From Amoebophrya sp. AT5.2 (lineage: Eukaryota > Sar > Dinophyceae > Syndiniales > Amoebophryaceae), in contig RXOD01004960.1 in the NCBI GenBank assembly GCA_005223375.1, forward strand, positions 1 to 16,873: a stretch of 16,873 nucleotides of DNA, written 5' to 3'. Shown piece by piece: positions 1-7,419 of this stretch. The notes under the pieces were generated by a model that worked only from the letters and a program-made list of their open reading frames with translations, ran no database searches and was not told the origin of the DNA. The position numbers were made by a program, and so were the translations under genes. How positions within the stretch are numbered: the stretch's first letter is position 1; every line of letters begins with the position of its first letter.

Positions 1-30
1 GAGTGGTCGGCGCAGAAGATCTCTACCACC

Positions 31-492
31 ATGAAACTACCGGAGCGGGAAGTGGTCAGATTTTTGCGGGATGATCAAAAGCTCGAAAAGAAAATCTCTG
101 TCACTGGTACCACCCATCGCGGGTGGCTAACAACGGCGCAGGCTGCCGAGGTGGCGCGCAGTCTCGGCGTCGAGGCGGATACGAAGGCGATTCTGAAGTG
201 TCTCGACACCAAAAGCACTTTGACGTACAACCCCAAGCCGGAACACGCGATCGCGGCCATCATGGGCGAGCTCGAGAGCGGCGCGGCGGCTCCTCCGAAT
301 GCGAAGAAGAAAAAGCAAGACAAAGCGGAGGCCAAGCAGGTGGAGAAACAGGCAAAGGTGGAGGCGAAGACCGACGCTGCTTGGAAAAAGTACCGGGAGG
401 ATTTTGTAAAGCGCAACGAGAAGATAGTAGAAGACGGGTTCACCGCCATTTCTTCCGGCAGTGCTAAGCAATTAAGTGTCTGTCTCTGGTGA
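31..492 (+). CDS. Lys/Glu-rich hypothetical protein, possibly 5'-truncated by the window edge
   Basis: I do not recognise this protein. The reading frame is open to base 1, so the true start may lie left of the window. The ATG at 31 has an A at -3 and is a reasonable start giving 153 residues. The first 90 residues look like a compact mixed alpha/beta region (a Gly-Trp-Leu-Thr-Thr segment followed by a helix). Residues about 90-135 are a highly charged Lys/Glu/Ala helix that probably forms a coiled coil. Codon third positions are GC-rich, which supports real coding. The last residues after the Ser-Gly-Ser stretch look less coding-like. A GT about 18 bases before the TGA stop could be a splice donor, so the 3' end is uncertain. 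No signal peptide or membrane segment is seen. Confidence 0.6.
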   Translation: MKLPEREVVRFLRDDQKLEKKISVTGTTHRGWLTTAQAAEVARSLGVEADTKAILKCLDTKSTLTYNPKPEHAIAAIMGELESGAAAPPNAKKKKQDKAEAKQVEKQAKVEAKTDAAWKKYREDFVKRNEKIVEDGFTAISSGSAKQLSVCLW

Positions 493-944
493 TGTGGTGC
501 TCCAGTAGTTATAAGTATCAGGCATCCGCATCGTGGCCTTGGCGAAGGCGATCATCAGGATCATGGTGAAAACAGTTGAGATCAGCATCAGACGGTCAAC
601 ATCTCGAGTTCTCCTTGATCTCGACGCCGTTCACGATCTCCGCATACGCTACAGCTTTATTCTTGTAGTTCCGCGCTCCCTCTAACAATCAACATCAAGA
701 ATGGCTCTGGCTGATGAATTTATTATCCGATACAATCGATTGTGAACTAAAATCTAGCACTGTATTAAAAATTGATTCCAGCAAGCGCCTCCTGCCCGTC
801 TATTTTCTTGGAGGTAAGAACTACTGACTACGCCCAACATCTATCAATGAATGGGTCGTGCTGTCCTACAACGCTGCCGGCGAGCACCCACTAAAATATC
901 AGTGAGTCGAATTTTGATAAATTTCCAGCAGCAGCAGCAACATC
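493..944. other. Intergenic region and probable 5' leader of the METTL9-like gene
   Basis: No convincing gene is seen. The stretch is AT-richer than its flanks and has stops in all frames. Near its right end lies a short GC-rich segment (782-813) bounded by an AG before it and a GTAAGA donor after it. This could be an untranslated or N-terminal exon of the downstream gene. Confidence 0.5.
814..928 (+). other. Candidate 5' leader intron of the METTL9-like gene
   Basis: A strong donor (GAG followed by GTAAGA at 814) and an acceptor (TTTCCAG ending at 928) bound 115 bases, a size similar to other introns here. The downstream exon would start 16 bases before the METTL9-like ATG at 945. Splicing would leave a phase that keeps the upstream segment in frame with that ATG, so the protein could begin further upstream. 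This is inference from splice motifs only. Confidence 0.35.
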
Positions 945-3335
945 ATGCTCCGCGACGCTGTTGATCGCAGCCGTGCAGCCGTTGGGGGCTCCGCGTCTTC
1001 GTCCTTTTCCAGCACGACCAGCAAAAACAAGTCCAAAGCCTGCCCGAATTGCGTCCGCCGGCGGTTCGATCCGAACCGGGAGTACGCCTACTGCGAACAC
1101 TGCTTTCGCGACTACTTCTTCTCCGTGCCGCTTGTTCGCCGTGGTGCGGGCGTGATTGATCCAAAAGCGCCGGCAGCCGTTGCAGGAGCAGGTCCAGCTC
1201 GAGCAGCTGAAGTAGATGGAGCACCTGACAAAAGAACAACAGGAACACGCGGGATGGATCATCAACATGTTCATGATGGAGTTGTATTTATAGACCGCGC
1301 GGACTCGGACGCAGGCGCAGCTGGGAGTGCCGGCGCAGGGGATGATCTTGCGGGGGAGCATCATGCGCATGAGCGAGTAGACCACCGAGTTCGGCCGCCA
1401 GATGTAGTTGAAACTGAAAGTAGAGCTACGAAAACCGATTTCTGCGAGGAGATCAGCAGCTCTGCCGTGCTGTCGCTGGCCGATTTCAGAATTTCCTCGG
1501 CGGACATGAACCTGGGTGGTGGAGGAAGCAGCAGCAGAGATTTTTATAAGGAACAAAAAGCGATTCGCGGCATATCACCAAGTGATTCTACTGCGCCCGA
1601 ACACGCCGGCCCCGCATGCACGGCAGCTGTTACAGCAGGAGGAGCTGCGGCATCGGCGACAACATCAACATCAACTTCAACAGCAGATCCACGACCAGGC
1701 GACAACACCAACCGCGACAATCCCGCCAAGGCTAGCCCCACCACCGCGACGACGCCAACCCCCACGACACCTACGACTCCAGAGATCGACGGTTGCCGGT
1801 TCGTGCACCTTGCGCTCGACGGCGACACCGCGGAGTTCGTCCGCACCTGCGAGCAGGCGTTTGAGCGGCGCTGCGGCTTCGACCGAGTGGCGCTCGACGT
1901 TCTGCGCTCGTTCCTGCGCTCCTTCATGTCCAACACGGACGTGAACGGCCTGCTCGGAACCGGCAAGATGTGGCTCCTCTCCACCGCGCAGATGCGGGAA
2001 ATGATGGGCTTTGACGATGAAGATCATGGAGGGAGTGAATGTGAAGATGAGGGCGGGTGGAGAGTGGTCGGGCCGGCGGAAAATCAAGCAGCTGGTCCTG
2101 GTAGTTCTGGGAGAGAACGGGGGGAAACAGTCCTCGGGCAGGTACCCGTCGCGAGAGCAGACGGACGCGGCGATGATGAAGCCGGCGCCTGCGCTGCTTC
2201 GGGCTGTTCTGCTTCATCTGCAGTCCATCGAGAAGATGAACGGAGCGCTGCAAGCGACGCGGAAGCGGGAGAAGGTTTAGACTCGCGAAGGAACAATTGG
2301 AACGACAATAAAGGAAACGAAAACTACTCGGAAGCCGAAGCGTCCACCACGGTGTCCTCATCAAGATCGTCTTCATCAAGAACGCGGCCTCGGCCTGAAG
2401 GTGAACCTAGTCGTTCTGCCGCTGGTCGTGCTGCGCTCCCTACGCCGCCTACCGGCGCCGTCTTGGATGTGGGTGCCGGGTGTGGGTACATCACCCAGCA
2501 GATGCGGCTGTTTTTCCGCCAGGTCGCCGCCACCGAGGTGTCCACGAAAATGGCGGCGCGCCTCCGGTCCACCAAAACCGCGGACCTCGTGTTCCTGGCC
2601 GATTCGCTGTCAAAGCACGCTGAGTTGAACGCGTGGCTCTCTGGGTTGCTGTTGGAGAAGGAAAATGATGAACACAAAAGCTGCGGGAGCAATTCCCGGG
2701 ACGGAGCGCGAGCGCCGCTGCTGCTGCGTGAGCATACTCCTGCGCATACTCTCGCTCCGCACGAACTGCATGAAGGTCCCGTTCCCTCGCACAGGAAGAA
2801 AGTGACACCCTCTTCTTCATCACCTCGTCCCGCCCCCGAGGACCGCCGCCAGCGTCTCCGGTTGATAACGTGCTTCAACGTGCTGGACCGGTGTCAGCAG
2901 CCGCTGACGCTGCTGCGGGAGATGCGGAAGCTGTGCGTGGAGCACGGGTGCAGGCTGCTGCTGTCGGCCGTGTTCCCCTTCGAGCAGTGGATCGAGGGGC
3001 ACATTGGCTGCTCGAAGGGGAACGCGGGAGGGAGCAGTCATGGGACCACCACCACCACCGCGGCACCGAATAAACCGAAATTCGAGCGGATCGCGTACCG
3101 GGGGCAGGCGCACGCGCGGTCCTTTGAGGAGCAGGCGGCGGGGTTCGCGCGGCACGTGCTGGTGCGAACGCTGGGCTTCAAACTGGTCAAGTTCGCGCGC
3201 GCGCCGTACATCTCGGCGGGGTCGGCACAAGCACCGCTGTACGTGCTCAGCAACGGAGTCTTCCTGCTGGAACCGTGTGAGCAATCATTCGAAGCTCACA
3301 AGGACAAGTGGGGGAATCACTCGAGGAATCTCTAA
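945..3335 (+). CDS. METTL9: METTL9-type (DREV family) protein-histidine N-methyltransferase with zinc-finger-like N terminus
   Basis: A single 796-residue frame. The METTL9 core is clear. The family block before the SAM site, F-M-S-N-T-D-V-N-G-L-L-G, lies at about 327-338. SAM motif I (V-L-D-V-G-A-G-C-G-Y) is at 506-515. The acidic loop A-T-E-V-S is at 529-533. C-F-N-V-L-D-R-C-Q-Q-P-L-T-L-L starts at 643, and a C-terminal P-Y...Y-V-L...V-F-L-L-E-P block matches the family end. METTL9 enzymes N1-methylate histidines in alternating-His motifs using SAM. Animal METTL9 is about 318 residues, so this copy is more than twice as long. The extra length is a Cys-rich N terminus (C33-x2-C36-x13-C50-x2-C53, zinc-finger-like) and disordered Ala/Gly/Ser/Asp-rich insertions at about 65-280, 355-500 and 565-635. 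These insertions have weaker codon bias than the core. Some could hide introns, but the frame is unbroken. The ATG at 945 follows in-frame stops. Confidence 0.88.
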   Translation: MLRDAVDRSRAAVGGSASSSFSSTTSKNKSKACPNCVRRRFDPNREYAYCEHCFRDYFFSVPLVRRGAGVIDPKAPAAVAGAGPARAAEVDGAPDKRTTGTRGMDHQHVHDGVVFIDRADSDAGAAGSAGAGDDLAGEHHAHERVDHRVRPPDVVETESRATKTDFCEEISSSAVLSLADFRISSADMNLGGGGSSSRDFYKEQKAIRGISPSDSTAPEHAGPACTAAVTAGGAAASATTSTSTSTADPRPGDNTNRDNPAKASPTTATTPTPTTPTTPEIDGCRFVHLALDGDTAEFVRTCEQAFERRCGFDRVALDVLRSFLRSFMSNTDVNGLLGTGKMWLLSTAQMREMMGFDDEDHGGSECEDEGGWRVVGPAENQAAGPGSSGRERGETVLGQVPVARADGRGDDEAGACAASGCSASSAVHREDERSAASDAEAGEGLDSRRNNWNDNKGNENYSEAEASTTVSSSRSSSSRTRPRPEGEPSRSAAGRAALPTPPTGAVLDVGAGCGYITQQMRLFFRQVAATEVSTKMAARLRSTKTADLVFLADSLSKHAELNAWLSGLLLEKENDEHKSCGSNSRDGARAPLLLREHTPAHTLAPHELHEGPVPSHRKKVTPSSSSPRPAPEDRRQRLRLITCFNVLDRCQQPLTLLREMRKLCVEHGCRLLLSAVFPFEQWIEGHIGCSKGNAGGSSHGTTTTTAAPNKPKFERIAYRGQAHARSFEEQAAGFARHVLVRTLGFKLVKFARAPYISAGSAQAPLYVLSNGVFLLEPCEQSFEAHKDKWGNHSRNL

Positions 3336-4089
3336 TAATGGAGGCCTCGCCCTCCACCTGCGCCTGCCCTGCGCCTCTTCTATCGAGCAAAAAAATAAAC
3401 GCGAGATGAAACAAAGAGCATCGCCATGAGCAAACGGCATGAAGACGAAGAACGCGGCCGCAGCAATATGAACGTGGTGGTTCGCGACGTGGTGCGGCAA
3501 GGAAGCGTCACGAACAACAGAGGTGGCAGATTGCGACATGATCCTGATCGTCATGCCCGTTGAATGTAGATGTGCGTCATGATTCTTTTTTATTTTCAGC
3601 AGCAGCAGGTGAAGTCGGTTTATACGTCCCTCCTCGTCCAATGATTCTGATTTTGTTGTTTGTGATCATTCGGACTCGGGGGTGGCCTTGCACTGGAATG
3701 TAAAGCTTCGTGGCGAAGGTCCTCGTCCTCGGTAACTGCCAAAATAACTTGTATCTGTCGTGCTTTTCAGAGATAGAAGAGCCTCGCCTCGGTAGTTCTG
3801 GCAGCTGCGGCGAACTGAGAAAAGTAAATCCGTGTCGTGTTCGGTCGTGCGGCGAGTAATCGCAGTTCGCGGCTGCTCCGCCAATCGCAATCGGTTCTGC
3901 GGATTCTCTGACGAGTCAGAGTTCTTGAGAGGCGGTCGCGGGCGCGGTTGTCGTCACTCACATAAATTAATATACGCTCGCTGCAAGCACGACATCGGAG
4001 GGTCCATCTATCGAACACAGTCTCCGTCTCCCTCGTCTAGACGACGCGTCGACGTCAAGTAGAAGCAAGTCAACTACAACGAGATCCAA
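3336..4089. other. Intergenic region with 3' UTR and upstream leader
   Basis: No gene is supported on the plus strand. The first part is probably the 3' UTR of the METTL9-like gene. An AT-rich patch near 3961-3973, about 120 bases before the next ATG, could be promoter sequence. On the minus strand a frame of roughly 110 codons is open from about 3907 to 3577, but it has no early ATG and no recognisable domain, so it is not called. Confidence 0.5.
3394..3399 (+). promoter_or_regulatory. AATAAA poly(A) signal candidate for the METTL9-like gene
   Basis: AATAAA lies about 60 bases after the TAA stop at 3335, in an A-rich stretch, the expected place for a cleavage/polyadenylation signal. Whether this organism uses AATAAA is not known. 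Confidence 0.35.
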
Positions 4090-5091
4090 ATGCCCTGGAT
4101 GAACAATCTGAACAACAAGTTCAGGATGAAACTCAACAAGATGAACAAACCTCGTCCTCTCGTCCTGCCCTACGCTTACGCTTCCGTGCTGGTTTTTTGC
4201 TTCGTCGGCGTAAAAAAGCACACGGCGTTGGCGGTCACGGTGAACAAGCAAACGCAGCAGGAGCACATGCACCGCATCAATGCCATTCCCATCAAGCAGC
4301 TAGGCGGAGGACACATGCGTGACGTGGTTAGCAAGAAGCTGTTTCCCGGCTTAAGCGGAGGACCGCCGAGCAAATTTCCCCCCGCGCCGCTGGCGCAGCA
4401 CATGCCGCAGCCCGCCTACAACAAGGCTTCATTTACCCCAGGCGCCGGGGCCTTTTCGCCGTACAATATCTATGCACGCCAACAAATTGTACAGCAAAAT
4501 TTTGAGCGACTACGTCGACAAGAACAACGCCCTACCGAAGCAAGAGCAACCCCCCGGACAAGATGCGCCGGACCTCAGCGGAGACTACAGCATGCCAGAC
4601 GAGCCAAACAAGCTGCCGGCGCAGGTTGGCGGCCAAGCCCGGTGGGAGCCGAGCTGGTGGGGGGCGATGGCGAACAGCGTGGGCAAGCGCCGGACGAGAA
4701 GCTGCAGGAGGTGATGACGGAGCAGGTGCAGGAGGACCTTGCCGCCAATATTAACGATATTGCAGAACAACGAGAACAAGAACTAGAACAACTACCATCG
4801 AACCGGCGGTCCACCTGGTGGGCGCAATTCTTGGAAGCTCTGGGTCTGGCGAGGAAATTTCCGCGAATCAGCGCTGCGGCGAGGGACGTGTATGGGCGGT
4901 TCCTCGCAGCCAAGAACGCCTGGAACACTAAAGAAAAGGAAGTACTTACTTCATCTACTTTATTTCAATTTTCATTTTGTTTGAAGATTGTAGTAGTCAC
5001 GTCACTAGTCAAACAATTAACTCAGAACCAGCCGGAGCCGGCACGAAAACGCAAGGAAGCGAAACCAATTCGAACCCAATTCAAAAATTAA
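4090..5091 (+). CDS. Membrane-anchored protein of unknown function, with a frame-switched middle block
   Basis: I do not recognise a family. The 333-residue frame begins with a short basic, Asn-rich segment, then a hydrophobic stretch at about residues 23-41 that could be a signal anchor or uncleaved signal. A Pro/Gly-rich region follows, then an acidic Gln/Glu-rich helix (about 200-240) and an aromatic Ser-Thr-Trp-Trp segment with a basic helix. Between about 4475 and 4680 this frame encodes an unnatural Arg/Gln-rich run. The next frame (open 4472-4714) has purine-first, C/G-ending codons typical of real genes here, which suggests a pair of compensating indels. The last part contains a possible 84-bp intron (4942-5025). 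Splicing it would remove an AT-rich hydrophobic stretch and keep the same stop. Confidence 0.6.
   Translation: MPWMNNLNNKFRMKLNKMNKPRPLVLPYAYASVLVFCFVGVKKHTALAVTVNKQTQQEHMHRINAIPIKQLGGGHMRDVVSKKLFPGLSGGPPSKFPPAPLAQHMPQPAYNKASFTPGAGAFSPYNIYARQQIVQQNFERLRRQEQRPTEARATPRTRCAGPQRRLQHARRAKQAAGAGWRPSPVGAELVGGDGEQRGQAPDEKLQEVMTEQVQEDLAANINDIAEQREQELEQLPSNRRSTWWAQFLEALGLARKFPRISAAARDVYGRFLAAKNAWNTKEKEVLTSSTLFQFSFCLKIVVVTSLVKQLTQNQPEPARKRKEAKPIRTQFKN
4942..5025 (+). other. Candidate 84-bp phase-0 intron
   Basis: The segment starts GTACTTACT and ends AACTCAG. It is AT-rich, lies between codon boundaries, and is 84 bases, divisible by three with no in-frame stop. The frame is therefore open whether it is retained or removed. 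Its translated content (hydrophobic, T/F/V-rich) is unlike the charged sequence on both sides, which favours an intron. Confidence 0.5.
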
Positions 5092-5440
5092 TTATGAGAA
5101 TCGAACTCCAACTCTCAGCAGGGTCCGTCGAGTCGTACAGTGCCTCCCAAGGGGACACTGACGGGTAGGCTTTTTTGAGTGCTGCTTCGGACCTAGTGTG
5201 CGCCTGCGGATGCATGTCCAGGGCGTCGTGGGGGAGGAGATCAGTGGGTGTTTTTCTGCATTGGGTGTCTCCGTCGGATGTCCTCCATTGGATGCATGAT
5301 CTTCGTTGGGTGTCTTTCCCTCCCGGCATTACAGGCGAGGCCCGGTTCGTCCCCGGTCCAGATGGACAGGAGCGCTTCGCAGCGGGCCGCGACTCGGTCC
5401 ACGCGAGTCCAGCGGAGCGGAGGGCGGCAGAATTCAAAAA

Positions 5441-5484
5441 GGCCATCCCTTGGCCATCTTTTGGCCATCAAATGGCCATCAAAG
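5441..5484 (+). repeat. Four-copy 11-bp tandem repeat (GGCCATC + 4 nt)
   Basis: GGCCATC starts at 5441, 5452, 5463 and 5474, exactly 11 bases apart. The four bases between copies vary. Read directly from the sequence. Confidence 0.85.
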
Positions 5485-5524
5485 CCTCCATCTCATAATC
5501 AGTAAATTGTTTTTTATGGCATAA

Positions 5525-5630
5525 AGATGGCGGCTTGGATGTCCTTTTGAGAATGAATGGCTGTCCTTTTTGAAATGGATGGCTCACCATTTTGAAATGG
5601 ATGGATCACCATTTTCAAATGGGTAGGGCT
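5525..5630 (+). repeat. Degenerate tandem repeat with period of about 22 bp
   Basis: Units built around GAAATGGATGG and CACCATTTT recur at 5572, 5594 and 5616 with 22-base spacing. Less perfect copies lie to the left near 5525 and 5551. Each unit is partly self-complementary (CCATTTT near AAATGG), so the array can also form small hairpins. Confidence 0.75.
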
Positions 5631-6051
5631 TGGCTTTGGATTGAGGTAGTTCTTGGATTGGGTCCGTACTCGAGATGGCGACGGGATCGCGGACGGACTC
5701 GTGAAATTTCCTGGGTGAAGTCGGTTCCTGGACATAGGTTACGCAGTTTCGGAGCGGGCCTGCTCTGTGCCAAACTTCAACCAGTCTGCGCATTTTTCAT
5801 GGCAGCTGAGAGCAAGTCCACAAAATGGAGTCAGGTTGTGGCGCGCTTGCTATCTATGGCGTGCGTTGTGAAAATTGGAAACTTTAGAATCAATAGGGTT
5901 CGAATAATTGGATTCCTTCGAATCGCGATCGGTAGCTGGGCGGTTTGGAATTAACAAACAACAACAAGTTGCGGCCATCATGATTCATAGTTGGTCGTGG
6001 CCGGTTCTTGCGTGGTTGGTTGTCGGAGTCAGACTCAGAGCGCATCTTTAG

Positions 6052-6326
6052 ATGGACGATGCAAACTTCGTGATCATAGGACTCTCCGCTGTCCACCCCG
6101 ACCCCCTCGTCCTCCACCGTTCCTATGTACCTCGCCTACAACTTCTCACATACTCATTCCATTGACAGCAACAACTAACACCACGAACTACACCAACTTG
6201 AATCAAAGTCAAACGAAACTACAGGTGGACGACAGGCGCGTGGGGCAAAGGATCCTGGACGCCTGGGCAGCTGCTCGCGAAAGTGGACGTGGAGAGATCA
6301 TGAACGAAAGAAGTCAACAAGTTTAA
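6052..6326 (+). CDS. Tentative small two-exon gene, 58-residue hypothetical protein
   Basis: I do not recognise the product. Proposed exons are 6052-6126 (25 codons from ATG, GC-rich third positions) and 6225-6326 (ending in TAA). They are joined in phase 0 across a 98-base intron starting GTACCT and ending CTACAG. The second exon encodes a Val-Gly-Gln-Arg-Ile-Leu-Asp-Ala-Trp helix-like segment. AATAAA follows 9 bases after the stop, which supports the plus-strand reading. No domain or signal peptide is seen. The first exon could instead be non-coding, or the gene could extend upstream. Its end overlaps the tentative minus-strand gene by 29 bases. Confidence 0.3.
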
Positions 6327-6857
6327 TACACGTGAATAAACGAAAACGACAATGGGCGGCGATGTCGATGCCGACGGGAGTGGGCCCGCGTGCCTGAGAT
6401 GAAGAGGAGAGTACAAGGCGCGACTCATGTTGGAGATGAATTCACCGGCGGTCGGTTGATTCTCGAAGTATTTCCGAAACCTATCTTTCTTTTATTTTGG
6501 CGGTCAGCGTCGGGGCTGTATGAGAGAGTAGAACTTACTAACTTTTGAAGAGCCGTGGCCGTCGCGAGGCAGGAGGCGCTATCCTTCTTGTGCGTGGGCT
6601 CCTCGGACATGTGCGAAATCGAAGTAGGTAGGAGGAGGTAGTAAAGTTCGCTCCGCGTTCTTCACGCTCGTCACAGTCACTCTCACCATGATGCTATACA
6701 TTTGTTCTATCGACTTCGACTCTCAACGAATCACTTGCTTCTTGTTTTTTTTGTGTACAAAACTGACGAGATCCTCGCAGTGCGTAGCTCTGGGGTCCAT
6801 CAACTGCTGTAGTTGGTCCTCGCTCGTCCACTGCAGGAGTAGTTCAATTCCGGGCAT
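6298..6857 (-). CDS. Tentative minus-strand three-exon gene, about 82-residue hypothetical protein
   Basis: I do not recognise the product. Two short minus-strand segments have clear coding character in an AT-rich background. One is 6857-6768 (from ATG, with Q-W-T-S-E-D-Q-L-Q-Q-L). The other is 6601-6539 (H-K-K-D-S-A-S-C-L-A-T-A-T-A-L-Q-K-L), followed directly by a consensus GTAAGT donor. All junctions can be phase 0. A third exon, 6393-6298, after a pyrimidine-rich CATCTCAG acceptor, closes the frame with TGA, but this exon is the weakest part. An alternative start is the ATG at 6610, which would make the middle exon the first. A second in-phase donor at 6758 would add three residues to exon 1. 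Confidence 0.3.
6335..6340 (+). promoter_or_regulatory. AATAAA poly(A) signal candidate
   Basis: AATAAA lies just after the TAA at 6324-6326 of the tentative small plus-strand gene. It is the kind of signal expected there but could be chance in this AT-rich patch. Confidence 0.25.
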
Positions 6858-7419
6858 CAATGTGCATCTTCAATTTTGCTTGCTTTTGCATTTGCATAAG
6901 TTTATGCCTAACTATGAGCAAAACTGTACACTAACTTCATTGAATAAATAATTGAAAAGCAAAAGTTTCTTTTCGCGCCCGCGTTGTATCCCACGCTGCG
7001 CAGATGAAGATCTACCTCTTGGTTTCCGCGACCCATCAAGGAGGCGATCTGACTCTCATGAATTTTTGAGTTATTTGCGTTTAACAGAAGATGCACCTGA
7101 CCAAAGGCGAATGATATTTCAAGCGAGTTGGGATTTCACACGAGCGAGAAGCAAACAGAAATACTCTGAGGTTTGAGTGGGCATGGGCTTGCGAAGGAAC
7201 GAGAGTGGTCTGCTGACCTAATTCGCAGCTCCTTTCGTTCATCTTTCTTGTTAGTACGTCATTCTCATTGTCGTGGATCATGTACTACCCATAGCAATGC
7301 TACAAATTGAAATTGTTCTTGATCTTGATAGGGTTAGAGTAGCATTGCAAACCCAAACTCTCTGGGCTGCCACAAGCAGAATATATAACAAAGTGCGTCC
7401 TCCAGTTGGTGCAATAAAA
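6858..7419. other. Intergenic region upstream of the secreted-protein gene
   Basis: AT-rich sequence with no supported gene on the plus strand. On the minus strand a moderately GC3-rich patch near 6960-7045 could be another exon of the tentative minus-strand gene, but I found no satisfactory splice model. The right end holds a TATA-like sequence just before the next gene. Confidence 0.4.
7382..7388 (+). promoter_or_regulatory. TATA-like element (TATATAA)
   Basis: TATATAA lies 32 bases before the ATG at 7420. A TATA-driven start about 25-30 bases downstream would leave only a very short leader, so this may be coincidence. Confidence 0.2.

Larger units (their letters stand above)
5092..6051. 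other. Non-coding, repeat-bearing intergenic region
   Basis: No gene is supported. Frames such as 5081-5446 (-) and 5592-5954 (+) are open but lack codon bias or a recognisable domain, and they cross tandem repeats. The region holds TTGGGTGTCT-like words around 5255-5325, an 11-bp tandem array at 5441-5484, and a degenerate array of about 22 bp at 5525-5630. The overall look is of decayed repetitive DNA. Confidence 0.5.

Noticed and set aside
1141..1434. A +1 frame in the METTL9-like gene with GC-rich third positions and a coiled-coil-like reading interrupted by several TAG and one TGA, suggesting stop-codon reassignment or a frameshift.
   Set aside because: The true frame here uses mostly G-first codons (Gly, Ala, Asp, Glu, Val). 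Its +1 shadow therefore consists of NNG codons, which inflates Met, Gln, Glu, Leu and TAG. The conserved frame is unbroken on both sides.
891..1556. 221-codon minus-strand ORF opposite the METTL9-like N terminus.
   Set aside because: Antisense shadow of a GC3-biased gene; Cys/Ser-rich composition typical of such shadows and it crosses the true start region.
2011..2280. 89-codon +1 frame inside the METTL9-like gene.
   Set aside because: The same G-first-codon shadow effect in a disordered insertion; it ends in TAG and has no domain.
3577..3907. Minus-strand open frame of about 110 codons.
   Set aside because: No early ATG, no recognisable domain, mixed codon bias; frames of this length are expected by chance in a window of this size.
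5570..5625. CCATTTT words resembling part of a dinoflagellate spliced leader.
   Set aside because: The rest of the leader (GGCTCAAG with following donor) is absent; the words belong to the tandem repeat of about 22 bp.
5880..5930. GGTTCGAAT resembling a tRNA T-arm.
   Set aside because: No acceptor stem, D-arm or anticodon arm can be paired at the right distances.
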